Shown here: piece after piece, positions 41,801 to 50,550 of the stretch
How the letters are laid out: each line of letters opens with the position of its first letter
Position numbering within the stretch: the stretch's first letter is position 1
Source: Prostheceraeus crozeri
Lineage: Eukaryota > Platyhelminthes > Polycladida > Euryleptidae
Direction of reading: 5' to 3'
Assembly: GCA_907163375.1 (NCBI GenBank)
Contig: CAJQUW010007828.1
Coordinates: forward strand, 1 to 64,000
DNA length: 64,000 nt
Made by a program: the position numbers and the translations under genes
The notes under the pieces: generated by a model
What the model was told of the DNA's origin: nothing
Database searches by the model: none
What the model saw: the letters and a program-made list of their open reading frames with translations, nothing else

Positions 41801-42262
41801 TCAGCGTCGTCGTTTAGCGCCTGATGAATGATTAGAGCCTCTGCGACGTTTGCGTGAATGCCTTTTGACTGAAGATCGCACCTTACCAGCTCCGCGATGT
41901 TTCCTCCTTCCTTTATTCATTCGTTTAGGTGATTTCTTTCCTTGAGTAACACCAGCAAAGGTCTGCTTCAATGTTTTTAAACCGCGTTCCTTCCCACGAT
42001 TCAACAAACTGCTCTTAAAACTTCTACCTCTGGAAAGATCACTAGCAACATCACCAGCAAAGCCAACGGCATTACTTAAAACATTTCGTTTTAAAGATCT
42101 ACCGACATTGGATATGAGAGGTGCTACAACAGATTTCAGTGCACCAAGTATGCTACCTCCACGTTGGCGGCGAGCGCCGATGTAAATTTGTCCTCCACCA
42201 CTTACATAGGAGGGTCGTGAATAAAATGAGGCAGTTGGATTCATAGCTGAAACCCTAAACAT
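41801..42262 (-). CDS. Basic virion-core-type protein
   Basis: 153 residues, very basic. After a Gly-rich strand (SGGGQIYIGARRQRGGSI) comes an amphipathic helix (LGALKSVVAPLISNVG) and then Lys/Arg-rich tracts (KKSPKRMNKGRRKHRGAG; RHSRKRRRGSNHS). GG-containing sites could be cut by the adenain-like protease. This layout resembles adenovirus pVI/pX-type precursors reported in adintovirus/Polinton genomes. Likely membrane-lytic and/or DNA-condensing core protein (inference). Confidence 0.6.
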   Translation of the reverse strand: MFRVSAMNPTASFYSRPSYVSGGGQIYIGARRQRGGSILGALKSVVAPLISNVGRSLKRNVLSNAVGFAGDVASDLSRGRSFKSSLLNRGKERGLKTLKQTFAGVTQGKKSPKRMNKGRRKHRGAGKVRSSVKRHSRKRRRGSNHSSGAKRRR

Positions 42263-42285
42263 TGTTAGTTACAACTTTGCATGAA

Positions 42286-43552
42286 TCACTGTCGATCACT
42301 TAGATGAAAGATGTCGGCATGACGCATCCAAGAGTTCATACTTGAAGGATAACCACTCCATTTAACAAGACACCATTCTTCACCTTGCCGTTTTTTACAT
42401 CGAATGATTTTCTCTACCAAATATGTTTCACTTTCAGTGACTACCTCAATCTCATCGCGGTAAAAGCTACCCTCAATTTCTTCATTATCGTAATCTTTCA
42501 ACTTGTAGGTGGTCGGAGAGTCTTTTTGATTAATCCTTGATACTGTAAATACCTCCTCTGTCCAATTCGGAAGGTACCCTTTAGCAAAAACACTTTTCAC
42601 TTTTGAGATACGAACTTTATCACCAATTTTCACATCACTTTTCACATGAGTGCGTTTACGTTGGAATGATTCGCGCACTTTATCTACATTGTCAGCATTT
42701 ACATCTACTGGTCTGAGTCCAATAGAACGATGGATAGAGAGATTGTAGGCATGGAGTGTATCTTGTAGAACCTTTGTCCAATTTTGTGTCAAGTTGGCAG
42801 TAAAATGTCGCCACAAGCGATTTTTTAATGTGCGATTAAAACGTTCAACGAGTGCAGCTTTATAAGCACTCTTTACACTAAACAACTCAATGTCATGCCT
42901 CTCAAATAATCTTCTCACATGCTGATTTTCAAACTCTTTTCCTTGATCACTCTGAATTCTTTTTGGAATCCGACCTTCTCGAAAAATTGTTTGGAATGCT
43001 TTTGCTACTCCTTTCCCTTCTTTAGTTTTTAAAGTTTGAGCCCACGCATAACGCGAGAAAATATCAATGACGGTTAAAATAAAGTTATTGCCCGAGTTAT
43101 GTTTTGAAATGATGGCGACATCGCACAAATCTGCTTGCCACTGTTCATCGATGTCATGAACAATATAATGGCGGGTGCGGTACTTCTTTTTCGCTTGTTT
43201 GTGGAGTGTATAGGTAGCCTGACCCTTTAACCATCGTTTCACTTGTGATTGTGGAAGACCACTCGCTTTTGATAATTTCTTGATAGATGCAAATCCTGCC
43301 GGATGTTTTACATCATAATAGATTGACTTCAAACGTTCAGTCGATGACGACTGACTCTTTTTCCTCCTTCTCATCTTTTTGTTTTCTTGCCTTTCTACAT
43401 TTACAACAACTGCAGCATTTAGCTTTAGCGGTTTTGCGATCGTGTTCACATTGCTTAGGGGTTTCATTATGAGAGCTGGCGCAGCAAGTGCAAGTGACAA
43501 CGACATTCACCTCTGGCGGCTCATTACATGGCAAGCAACACATCTGCTTCAT
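42286..43552 (-). pseudogene. INT: Retroviral-type integrase with chromodomain; N-terminus in another frame
   Basis: Frame 43506-42286: helix-turn-helix-like segment (ASIKKLSKASGLPQSQVKRW), DDE core with QADLCDVAII (D), RIQSDQGKEFEN (D) and AALVERFNRTL (E), an SH3-like part (IGDKVRISKVKSVFAKGY) and a C-terminal chromodomain (YLVEKIIRCKKRQGEEWCLV, KWSGYPSSMNSW). An ATG at 43552, immediately after the upstream stop, opens a different frame with a Cys-rich zinc-type head (MCCLPCNEPP; CTCCASSH; KCCSCCKCRKARK) that stops at 43337. The likeliest view is one integrase whose frames are split near 43370-43400; otherwise the Cys-rich ORF is a separate 71-residue protein. Confidence 0.88.
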
Positions 43553-43553
43553 A

Positions 43554-44246
43554 TTAATAGTCTGAGAACATGTATTTCCTGGGAGGAGCTGTGTTACGTT
43601 TTCCTTTTACTAGTTTTAGTGGTGATGTAGATCTACGTCGAGTTCTTCCTCTTGTTTGCTTAGTGAGTGTTGGAGGGGATGTAGCAGGTGACGCCTTAAA
43701 CCAATTTGTTGGCATTTTCATCGTCTGAAGCATTGGAGCAGTAGCCACTGTTGAATCAAGTTCTTTCAATGTCTCATTATTCAAAGCAAATTTTGGCACA
43801 TTATGCTTTTTCAATAGTTTAAGAAAGTATGACCAACCAGGTGGAACATAGCCCTGACGGCGCTTTCTACGTGTCGCATACTGAATCAAGTCTTCATAAC
43901 GTGAAGCATCAATCACTTTATTTTCATCTGTAATGATTTCTCCTCTATCATTTACATTGAGATGGGGTTCAATACTATTGAAAAGAGATATGGCATGTGC
44001 GCGAGATGCTAAAGGTGTAGCAGTCGATACAGAGTCACGCATCTTATTCTTCAGGTTTTTTAATTGCTCAACAGTTTCCGATTGTAATAATACAGCACGA
44101 TGTGGATCTTTGATGTGAGCATTTTGCTGATAATCTATTTCTTTCCTATACATTTGATTTGCAAGAGGTTGCTTTACTTGCTGCATGGCAGTCAATTGTA
44201 CATATTCATCCTGAGGAATAACAATCATGCGAGAATAAGAACTCAT
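43554..44246 (-). CDS. Conserved-type Polinton protein, 230 residues, function unknown
   Basis: Intact. Helical N-terminal half (PHRAVLLQSETVEQLKNLKN), a middle basic patch (ATRRKRRQGYVPPGW) and a Pro/Arg-rich tail (TRGRTRRRSTSPLKLVKG). Its ATG overlaps the ATPase stop (atga). The position between ATPase and integrase suggests a role in packaging or the virion; I cannot name a fold. Confidence 0.6.
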   Translation of the reverse strand: MSSYSRMIVIPQDEYVQLTAMQQVKQPLANQMYRKEIDYQQNAHIKDPHRAVLLQSETVEQLKNLKNKMRDSVSTATPLASRAHAISLFNSIEPHLNVNDRGEIITDENKVIDASRYEDLIQYATRRKRRQGYVPPGWSYFLKLLKKHNVPKFALNNETLKELDSTVATAPMLQTMKMPTNWFKASPATSPPTLTKQTRGRTRRRSTSPLKLVKGKRNTAPPRKYMFSDY

Positions 44247-44860
44247 AGTTTGTAGATAATCATGAGAGTTTTCAAAATATCACTTCGAAATCTAAATTCT
44301 TCCGGACACTCTTGCGCAAAGTCAATGAATAAGTAACCGTATGGTTTTTCAGTAGCTGCTTGAAAAACTTCAATTAAGGCTTTTGATCCTCTGGGTGCAA
44401 CTTGTCGCGCTAAAATTTCAAATTGACTTTTATCTCGCGGATTCTTGAAAATAGCATAATAGTGTGTATTCAGGTTTCGTGTACGAGCTTCTTTTCCATC
44501 AGGAAACAAATTTTGTGTGATATAGATGATAAAACACCTTTTATGATGTGCTGCACGAGTGAACATATCTGTAACATCTTTGGAATTCTTACTTTCTTTT
44601 AATAAATCATCCAATACAACAACATCATTAGACTGAAGTTTATCCACTGGAATAATTCCTTCATGTCGAATAAAGTTGCGACTTTGCAATTCCTGAAACA
44701 GGGACGGTTGATAAATACCATAACACCAAATCACTCGATTGATAGGTTCCTTAAACAACTCCCTTCTTTTATCCAATAAATTCAGCGTGAAAACAGTTTT
44801 ACCTGCATGAGATGGACCTGATACAGTCAGAACTTTATCACATTGAAGTCTGAAATCCAT
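44243..44860 (-). CDS. ATP: Genome-packaging ATPase (FtsK/HerA, A32-like)
   Basis: 205 residues from the ATG at 44860 (MDFRLQC); the open frame extends further up but without ATG. Walker A SGPSHAGKT, Walker B NDVVVLDDLL, and a sensor-like FIIYITQNLF with Gln. This is the Polinton packaging ATPase related to the poxvirus A32 family, expected to pump DNA into particles. Intact and close to the usual length. Confidence 0.9.
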   Translation of the reverse strand: MDFRLQCDKVLTVSGPSHAGKTVFTLNLLDKRRELFKEPINRVIWCYGIYQPSLFQELQSRNFIRHEGIIPVDKLQSNDVVVLDDLLKESKNSKDVTDMFTRAAHHKRCFIIYITQNLFPDGKEARTRNLNTHYYAIFKNPRDKSQFEILARQVAPRGSKALIEVFQAATEKPYGYLFIDFAQECPEEFRFRSDILKTLMIIYKL

Positions 44861-44876
44861 TTTATTACTTTGAGAT

Positions 44877-45242
44877 TCAACATTTGCATAATGAACGCTT
44901 AGAACCAAAGATATTACCCAATAGGTTGCCCACGGCAGGAGCTATCATTGGAAGTATTGCTGAAAGGAAACCGCCCTTTTGTGTTAGAGTTTTCCTCTTT
45001 CTTTGAAGGGTGACTTTAGGATTGGAGATGAAACGCAATTTCGTAGCATATCGCTCAAGTAACTTTCGTTGTTTTGGCGCTAATTTCTTCGTCCTCAACT
45101 TCCTCACATGAGAAATAATTTCACAAATGAATTTATCGTTAGCATGTCGTATAGCATTGTATCGCTGATTTGCTTTCATTCGTCGGAGAGCTTGAATGTC
45201 TGAAGAAAACTTTGAAGACTTTTGACTTTTACGTTTCGCCAT
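44877..45242 (-). CDS. Small basic Polinton protein with hydrophobic C-terminus
   Basis: 121 residues. Lys/Arg-rich helical body (RKLRTKKLAPKQRKLLERYA), then TLTQKGGFLSAILPMIAPAV, a (L)QKGGF…LLAP ending that I recall as widespread in animal Polintons next to the ATPase. The GGF site could be a protease cleavage point releasing an amphipathic C-terminal helix. Probable virion protein. Confidence 0.65.
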   Translation of the reverse strand: MAKRKSQKSSKFSSDIQALRRMKANQRYNAIRHANDKFICEIISHVRKLRTKKLAPKQRKLLERYATKLRFISNPKVTLQRKRKTLTQKGGFLSAILPMIAPAVGNLLGNIFGSKRSLCKC

Positions 45243-45293
45243 TTTCCGTGTTAGTCTTTGCTAAAACCTATCTTTATCACATTTGCATAGGTA

Positions 45294-45617
45294 CTAACTA
45301 TTGCGGCATAAGTGACACTCGAAATGAGCAATATCACAGTGATTACATTTGCAAAGTTGAATGCAATTACGTATGAAACAGCGTTGACAAAAAGCATGCT
45401 TACATCTCTTGAAGATGCGCTTTTCATTTCCATCCTTTCGCTTACATACATCACAACACATAGTTTCACCGTTACTGATGTCTATAGCAAGTCTTTTTGA
45501 AGATATGAATTTGCTAGCCTTTTCTAAATAATAGACACATGTACAGAAGGAATATACTTCGAGAGTGAGCAGACATAGCTCGAAAACCAGTTGTGCTACA
45601 ATCAAGTACCACTGCAT
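45294..45617 (-). CDS. RING-like zinc protein with N-terminal membrane segment
   Basis: 107 residues from ATG 45617, just after the upstream stop. Residues about 3-30 are hydrophobic (WYLIVAQLVFELCLLTLEVY), a membrane anchor or signal. Then CDVCKRKDGNEKRIFKRCKH, AFCQRCFIRNC and further CxxC pairs (CNHC, CHLC): Cys/His spacing like a RING or related cross-brace finger. Could be a membrane ubiquitin ligase acting on host factors; untested. Confidence 0.55.
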   Translation of the reverse strand: MQWYLIVAQLVFELCLLTLEVYSFCTCVYYLEKASKFISSKRLAIDISNGETMCCDVCKRKDGNEKRIFKRCKHAFCQRCFIRNCIQLCKCNHCDIAHFECHLCRNS

Positions 45618-45619
45618 TT

Positions 45620-46030
45620 TCAATTTTTCTTTATGGAAAGTTGAATGTGAATATCTGAAATCGCTTCAATCACTAGACTGCTACCATGATGGTTAAATGC
45701 GTTAAGACGTTCAGCAATTTTTATCATATGCCTTTTAAAAAATTCTTCGGGGTGATCTACCACTTCCATTGAATAAGAAGCAAAATGGAAAGAGCGACTT
45801 TCCACCTCTTCCTTTCCAAAATGACTAAACTTAATTTTCGCAACTAATCGCGCCATGATAATGCTATCAGAGAATGTATTCATTAACTCTAGAAATAGAG
45901 TGCTAGCATCATCGACCACTGCTTCGATGTCGGTCTCATCTTTATGAAAATTTATCACATAATCTTGAACAGCTCCTTTTAAACTTTGCCTATGAAAATG
46001 TAATGTTCCGCAGTCGTTTGAGAAAGACAT
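45620..46030 (-). CDS. Relative of the polymerase N-terminal domain
   Basis: 136 residues from ATG 46030 (MSFSNDCG); the open frame continues upstream without ATG. The end, IAERLNAFNHHGSSLVIEAI followed by SDIHIQLSI, parallels the polymerase region around KFNKRDSGLVFDGIE, and both follow the pattern (F…GSGW.(L/V)..I..(L/I).(I/V)) found before the exonuclease domain in Polinton-type polymerases. So it looks like a stand-alone copy of that domain. Role unknown, perhaps a replication accessory. Confidence 0.5.
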   Translation of the reverse strand: MSFSNDCGTLHFHRQSLKGAVQDYVINFHKDETDIEAVVDDASTLFLELMNTFSDSIIMARLVAKIKFSHFGKEEVESRSFHFASYSMEVVDHPEEFFKRHMIKIAERLNAFNHHGSSLVIEAISDIHIQLSIKKN

Positions 46031-46117
46031 GATCGCCCTTTGTCTAACCCATCCATTGCATGAAAACAACAACTCTTCTCATAGTAACATTTATTGAATA
46101 ACGGTAACAAGCATGCA

Positions 46118-46648
46118 TTATAAATCAATGGTTTGAAAGAGATAAAATAGGTACAGCTGGTAACTATCATACAGCGAGCAATGATAACCATACAGGACTT
46201 TGGCAGTGTTGAGGTAAGGAGGAAAGAAGCATTGGTTATGAACGTAGCTACTACAACGAATAGACAAAATAGGAACACACAAATCATTAAAACGTTTCGT
46301 GACTTCATGATAATGTTGATTCACTCTACTATCCCAAGGCGGAAGCAAAATATCATCAATGATTAGATTGGGAAATACTTTCCTCTCCTTACCAGGATTA
46401 TTACAAAAGATGCGTATAACATTGAAAGCAGCTAACCATCGTTTAAAGTCAATAAGAAGAGCACTCTCACAAGAAAAGCCATAGTCTTGCAAATATTTCA
46501 GATTAAGTCCATGAATGTGTTTTCTCGCCCATTGATCAACATTGGGATCGCAGTTGGCATGTTGATGATAGACACTAACAATCTGATATGTCCAATTGTT
46601 CATAGTAATAGCACTGAGCTCCTGTACAGGTTCACCCTCACAATCCAT
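46118..46648 (-). CDS. Putative DxE (DEDD-type) exonuclease-like protein
   Basis: 176 residues from ATG 46648. Starts FIFMDCEGEPVQELSAITM when the open upstream bases are included: strand, D-x-E, then xEL, as in Exo I of DEDD exonucleases. Further: KHIHGLNLKYLQDYGFSCES and IRIFCNNPGKERKVF, which could carry the second motif. Later acidic residues are less clear. A possible acceptor (cgttttag) sits 21 bp before the ATG, so an upstream exon is possible. Activity is a guess. Confidence 0.45.
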   Translation of the reverse strand: MDCEGEPVQELSAITMNNWTYQIVSVYHQHANCDPNVDQWARKHIHGLNLKYLQDYGFSCESALLIDFKRWLAAFNVIRIFCNNPGKERKVFPNLIIDDILLPPWDSRVNQHYHEVTKRFNDLCVPILSIRCSSYVHNQCFFPPYLNTAKVLYGYHCSLYDSYQLYLFYLFQTIDL

Positions 46649-46699
46649 AAAAATGAAGATAGAACCTAAAACGGAAATTTACACATCTAAGGAAGCGTT

Positions 46700-46825
46700 C
46701 TATAACATATTACAAAATGAAGAATTACATCGATGCTTTTCACGACAAAATACACAAATGATATGATGGCAACGAAGAAGTAAAATGTATCTAATAAGAC
46801 CACGTCTACGACACTCAAAGCACAT
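46700..46825 (-). CDS. Mini RING-like ORF
   Basis: From the ATG at 46825 (after the stop of the upstream gene) 41 residues: MCFECRRRGLIRYI, then LLRCHHIICVFCREKHRC and a final Cys. The order CxxC…CHxxxCxxC…C resembles the start and centre of a RING finger. The open frame reaches up to 46948 with another ATG at 46900. Could be an exon of a longer gene. Confidence 0.4.
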   Translation of the reverse strand: MCFECRRRGLIRYILLLRCHHIICVFCREKHRCNSSFCNML

Positions 46826-46859
46826 AAGCGAATTGTCATAGGGTAGAGTTAGGAAAGGA

Positions 46860-47634
46860 CTAGTAATTCTCCTTCTTTGATTTGCGTTTTGATGCAGCAT
46901 TCTTCTCCGACTTGCGCTTCGTACCACTGCTATTAAGGATTTGATCAATTATGTCATCCACGTTGGGTGGTTTTGGAATATATAGGATGGATTCCATATG
47001 CATGGAGAGAGAGGCTATTTTATTATCCTTGTGCCGACCATAATATAGCCCATTCACTTTGAAAAGGATATCCCAAGTACCTTCTCCGAGCTCATCACAT
47101 CTGATGGGTGTTGAATGATCTCCATCCTTCTTATAGTAAGTACACCAATGTGATACCGGTAGGCAAATGTGATTACCATCCCAAATCTTTCTATAGGGAG
47201 TATCCTTGTCATCTCTCGCCTTCCACTCTTGAGCAAGAGGAGTAGGAATGTCCATATTTAATGTCACATACTCCTCAATAATATCAAGTTGGTGGCGAAT
47301 GTACGGACTCACGGGGATCAGTATGTAGTCCCCATACTGATTGTGCATTATCTTGACATTCGTGGAAGGGAGCATTCCCGTTTGGAGTACTACGCCATGA
47401 TCGTCAAAACGCAAGACTTGTTTAAATTTACGCTGTAGCGGTGTAGGATTATGTACCTTGGTTGTTTCTTCCACTGGCCTCAGTTGTAGATGATCTGACC
47501 GTAGCGAACCTTGTAACGTTTGACCGCCATTTTGTCCTACTAGTGCAGCAGATGGAGTAGATGCCTGAAAATGAAAAAGATTATATTAAGTTTACGTTCA
47601 AGGGAGGAGAGGGAGGAAAGTAGCGACTTACCAT
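46860..47634 (-). CDS. Right-end Polinton gene, spliced; nuclear-type protein of unknown role
   Basis: Inferred: ATG at 47634-47632, intron 47631-47565 (GTAAGT…TTTTCAG), then one exon to the stop at 46860, about 235 residues. The second exon begins with Ala-Ser-Thr-Pro-Ser, in phase, mirroring the polymerase start. Middle: YGDYILIPVSPYIRHQLDII and GTWDILFKVNGLYYGRHKD, beta-type. C-terminus NSSGTKRKSEKNAASKRKSK, nuclear-localisation-like. Replication accessory (for example ssDNA-binding) is possible but not shown. Confidence 0.6.
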
Positions 47635-47725
47635 TTTAGTTGGATAATAGAATAGAGAGAGAGAAAATATGCGTCCGTCACTCGTGTGATTCAACGATGG
47701 AATGATTCTCACTGTGGAAGGCTCG

Positions 47726-47774
47726 CTATTTATATAGAAATGCTTAATTCTCATTGGATGATGATCCTCATTGG
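47726..47774 (-). promoter_or_regulatory. Right-end promoter: TATA and paired CCAAT boxes
   Basis: On the minus strand: two ccaatgag boxes (about 47750-47774), then TATATAAATAG (47736-47726), about 90 bp before the ATG. Same order as the polymerase promoter. Confidence 0.6.
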
Positions 47775-47787
47775 ACAATAACATCAA

Positions 47788-48482
47788 GCTGATTCCAAAT
47801 CTGAAATCCGTTTTCCAATCCGATGCTTCGTTTTGAAGCTACAGCCCAAAACGTCCCAAATTCTAACTCTGTCGTTTTTCGCCAATGTCCCAAAATCTTA
47901 AATGGCGTCTCACATCTAAACGAAGACAGATATGAACAAGCCGATTCTTTAAGTGAATTTGTCTTACTCTTACCTTTCAAACGAGCTATGGCACGACAAA
48001 ATCCGTCCACTGGAAGCCAAAATCGAAGCGAGCTCTCCCGAGGGGGGGCGTCAGCGAAATTTTTTCTCTCCGATGGCGTTCAAATTCACCATACCGATGC
48101 AGAATTTCACGCTGAATCCGAATCTGGCCTCCGTTTTCCCATCCGATGCTTCGTTTTGGCGCTACACACCAAAACGTCCCAAATTCTAACTCTGTCGTTT
48201 TTTCGAAAAATGTTGAAAATTTTTTCTCTCCGATTGACTTGAAACTCACCATACAGATAGAGAATTTCACGCTGATTCAAAATCTGAAATCCGTTTTCAC
48301 ATCCGAGCACTCCTTCCACTCGAAACAGCCCATTTTATAACCCAACATTCAGCAGATTGCACGAAAAACATCACACACTATAGCCTAAAGACAAATCCTG
48401 GCGGTCGCCCAAGACCACCACGACACTCTATCGTTCCAGAGGGGGGGCGCGCCGGTCGGGTGTTCGCCGTTTGCTTACTACT
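47788..48482. repeat. Polinton right terminal inverted repeat
   Basis: Reverse complement of 26775-27471 over about 695 bp. The outer end reads …cgccgtttgcttactact, followed at once by gggaat. Confidence 0.93.
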
Positions 48483-48488
48483 GGGAAT
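48483..48488. repeat. Target-site duplication gggaat, right
   Basis: Identical to 26769-26774. Confidence 0.92.
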
Positions 48489-49121
48489 AAATCTATAGGG
48501 CCTAGTTTCTCAAAACGGTGCAAAGAACTGAATGTTTTACAATATAATTTGCCTCCATAACGTGTAGGCGCACATTTTTTGTAATGTTCCTAAGCTAATC
48601 AGTTCTATCTGTAGCAGAGGCCAACCGGAAAATAATAAAAATCTATATTGTAAAAATATGGAAGAGCTATTATCGAATTTTTGTCTCAAAAAATGGATTG
48701 AAATATTGAGAGCGATATCTTTGTACATGCATATTGGTTGACTTGATGTTTATCGAAAGAGGCATTTCATTTTGAGTCAACAGTATACAATTCCATGAAC
48801 AAGATTCGGCTTTTTGACAATTTATTCATGTACAAACCAGGGTATAGAAACATTCATCTAATAATTTTGGATATAACATGTAAATGAGAAGCTAAATCAT
48901 GAAATGAAAATTGTTTATTATCTAGCAAGTATTTCAGATAAGCTTCAGATTCTAATACGCTTACATGTAGTTATACAAAGTGTTAAAATGTATATTCCTT
49001 GAACGTCAATTAAAATCATAGGAAGTAAGTACTATATAATGTAATTAAATGCTAGTTTTGAGAATTGCAATTCATCAAAATTTTGTTCCCCCCTCAAATT
49101 GATTTTCTGGCTACGCCCCTG
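48489..49121. other. Resumed target DNA ending in a hAT terminus
   Basis: AT-rich non-coding DNA that continues the sequence left of the Polinton. It ends ctggctacgcccctg (49107-49121), a hAT end facing left with a Gly-rich subterminal (ccccctc). It probably closes the hAT element that hosts the Polinton. Confidence 0.5.
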
Positions 49122-50265
49122 TCTAACAGCCATAAAGATCACAACTGATTTGAATCTGAATGCAACGATTTGAGTTTAAAATTTGAGACTATGTTCATAA
49201 GCTCAAAGTTACTTTGATGGTCACGATGACTGAAACATGGTAACTGAATGAAGAATATAATAGAAGAAACCTGTTGCGAATTATTGAATAGTTTGAATGG
49301 CACCAAAGAAGAGGATGATCCACAAATTTGGATAATCGATCGCGTCTGAAGAATGAGAGAAGAAAATGGAAGAAACACAGAATCGTTGCAGACGAAACCT
49401 CCTTAAGATAACACTACATGATTGCAGTTCAGTCATAGCAAGTAAAAATTCGTTAGGAGAACAGTGTGGTAAACGCAGATTTCATCTTCAATTAATCTAC
49501 GATAGTTTCACTACATTTCATGCGACTTCAGTGGAGAGCGCGTTCTGCTGCTATTTGTTATTACAGTAGGCTTCGCAGTTGCTAGGTGCTTCTTTTGCTC
49601 AGCAGTCATCATAAAGAAAATAATTGATGATTTTGACTATTTTTACAAGCTTTTTCCCTGCATATCTGATAGAATGTTTACGGCTTTTCTGTTTTCCGTT
49701 CATGACATCGGTGAGAGTTGCCAGAAGGAGAAGATCAGTGACGTGAACTTTATGTAACGCTCAAGGGCTGTTGTACATTTTTTATTATGTCTTCATTTTT
49801 TCTAATATTTAATAATATGAAGGTATGTGTGGTTTCCTCCCTATTAAAGTTTTCACCGCCTAGCACACATGTAAAGATAGATTGCATCTAATTAGATATC
49901 TGCGCTGGCTTTACAGAGGTTTTAAGTTAGGTTGAGCTATGCATCGTGAAATGCTTTGATTAGTAAGAGAGGGTAACGAGTTATATGCACTATATATATA
50001 CAGTGTACAGTATGTAATGACGGGAGAGCTTTTGAACGTTTTTGAAAGTTGTAGGCGACTAGGAGTGATGATATATACGGGAAGTTTTGAATTTGTACGG
50101 GATCGACGGCTGAAGATCTACCGTGGGGCGACGTGCTTAACAAGATGGTCAACATCTACGAGTGGAGTGCTAACAACGAAGATTCGGTAGCGAGGCAACA
50201 TCAATACCAGTTAGACCAAAGTGTGTAGTCAGCACTGACAGTAAAGTAAGTTTCAGGGATAGTAG
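49122..50265. other. Spacer, no gene seen
   Basis: AT-rich, with short ORFs only and a small tatatatatacagtgtacagta patch at about 49994. Nothing supported. Confidence 0.4.
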
Positions 50266-50550
50266 CCATGTGAGAACGCATCTTGCTAATATCAACAGAT
50301 CATCTGGTGAGGTAGCGATTTTGTGGATAATTTTTTTAAAGGTTCATTTTCGTGTAAAAGCTATCTCCTCATGTGAAAATGGTCATCATCTATCCAAAAA
50401 CATGTGTAAAATTAAGAAACGACAGTTGGCGAAAAAAGTTTCTATAATTAGTTGGTAGATATCTGTTTATTAATGCGAGCTGATTTTTCGCCAACCGGCG
50501 AAATCGTGGATATTGTAGCAACTAATTAGTGGTAAGTAGTACTGTTCGTA

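Larger units (their letters stand above)
26775..48482. mobile_element. Polinton/Maverick element, 21,708 bp
   Basis: Bounded by inverted repeats of about 695 bp that begin AGTAGTAAGCAAACGGCG and flanked by a perfect 6-bp duplication. It encodes the Polinton hallmark set: protein-primed DNA polymerase B, retroviral-type integrase with chromodomain, packaging ATPase, adenain-like cysteine protease, a major-capsid candidate and a core-like basic protein, plus a TBP-like gene and several unknowns. It inserted next to or within the hAT element whose gene is at 23226-26533. Several genes have frame breaks, so this copy is probably immobile alone. Confidence 0.97.

Noticed and set aside
43287-43630. 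Plus-strand ORFs over the integrase start
   Set aside because: Antisense shadows of the Cys-rich and integrase frames.
47986-48340. ORFs on both strands in the right inverted repeat
   Set aside because: Shadows of the same repeat as at the left end.
26775-48482. Free adenovirus-like virus genome
   Set aside because: Terminal repeats, integrase and a perfect 6-bp target duplication show a chromosomally inserted Polinton.
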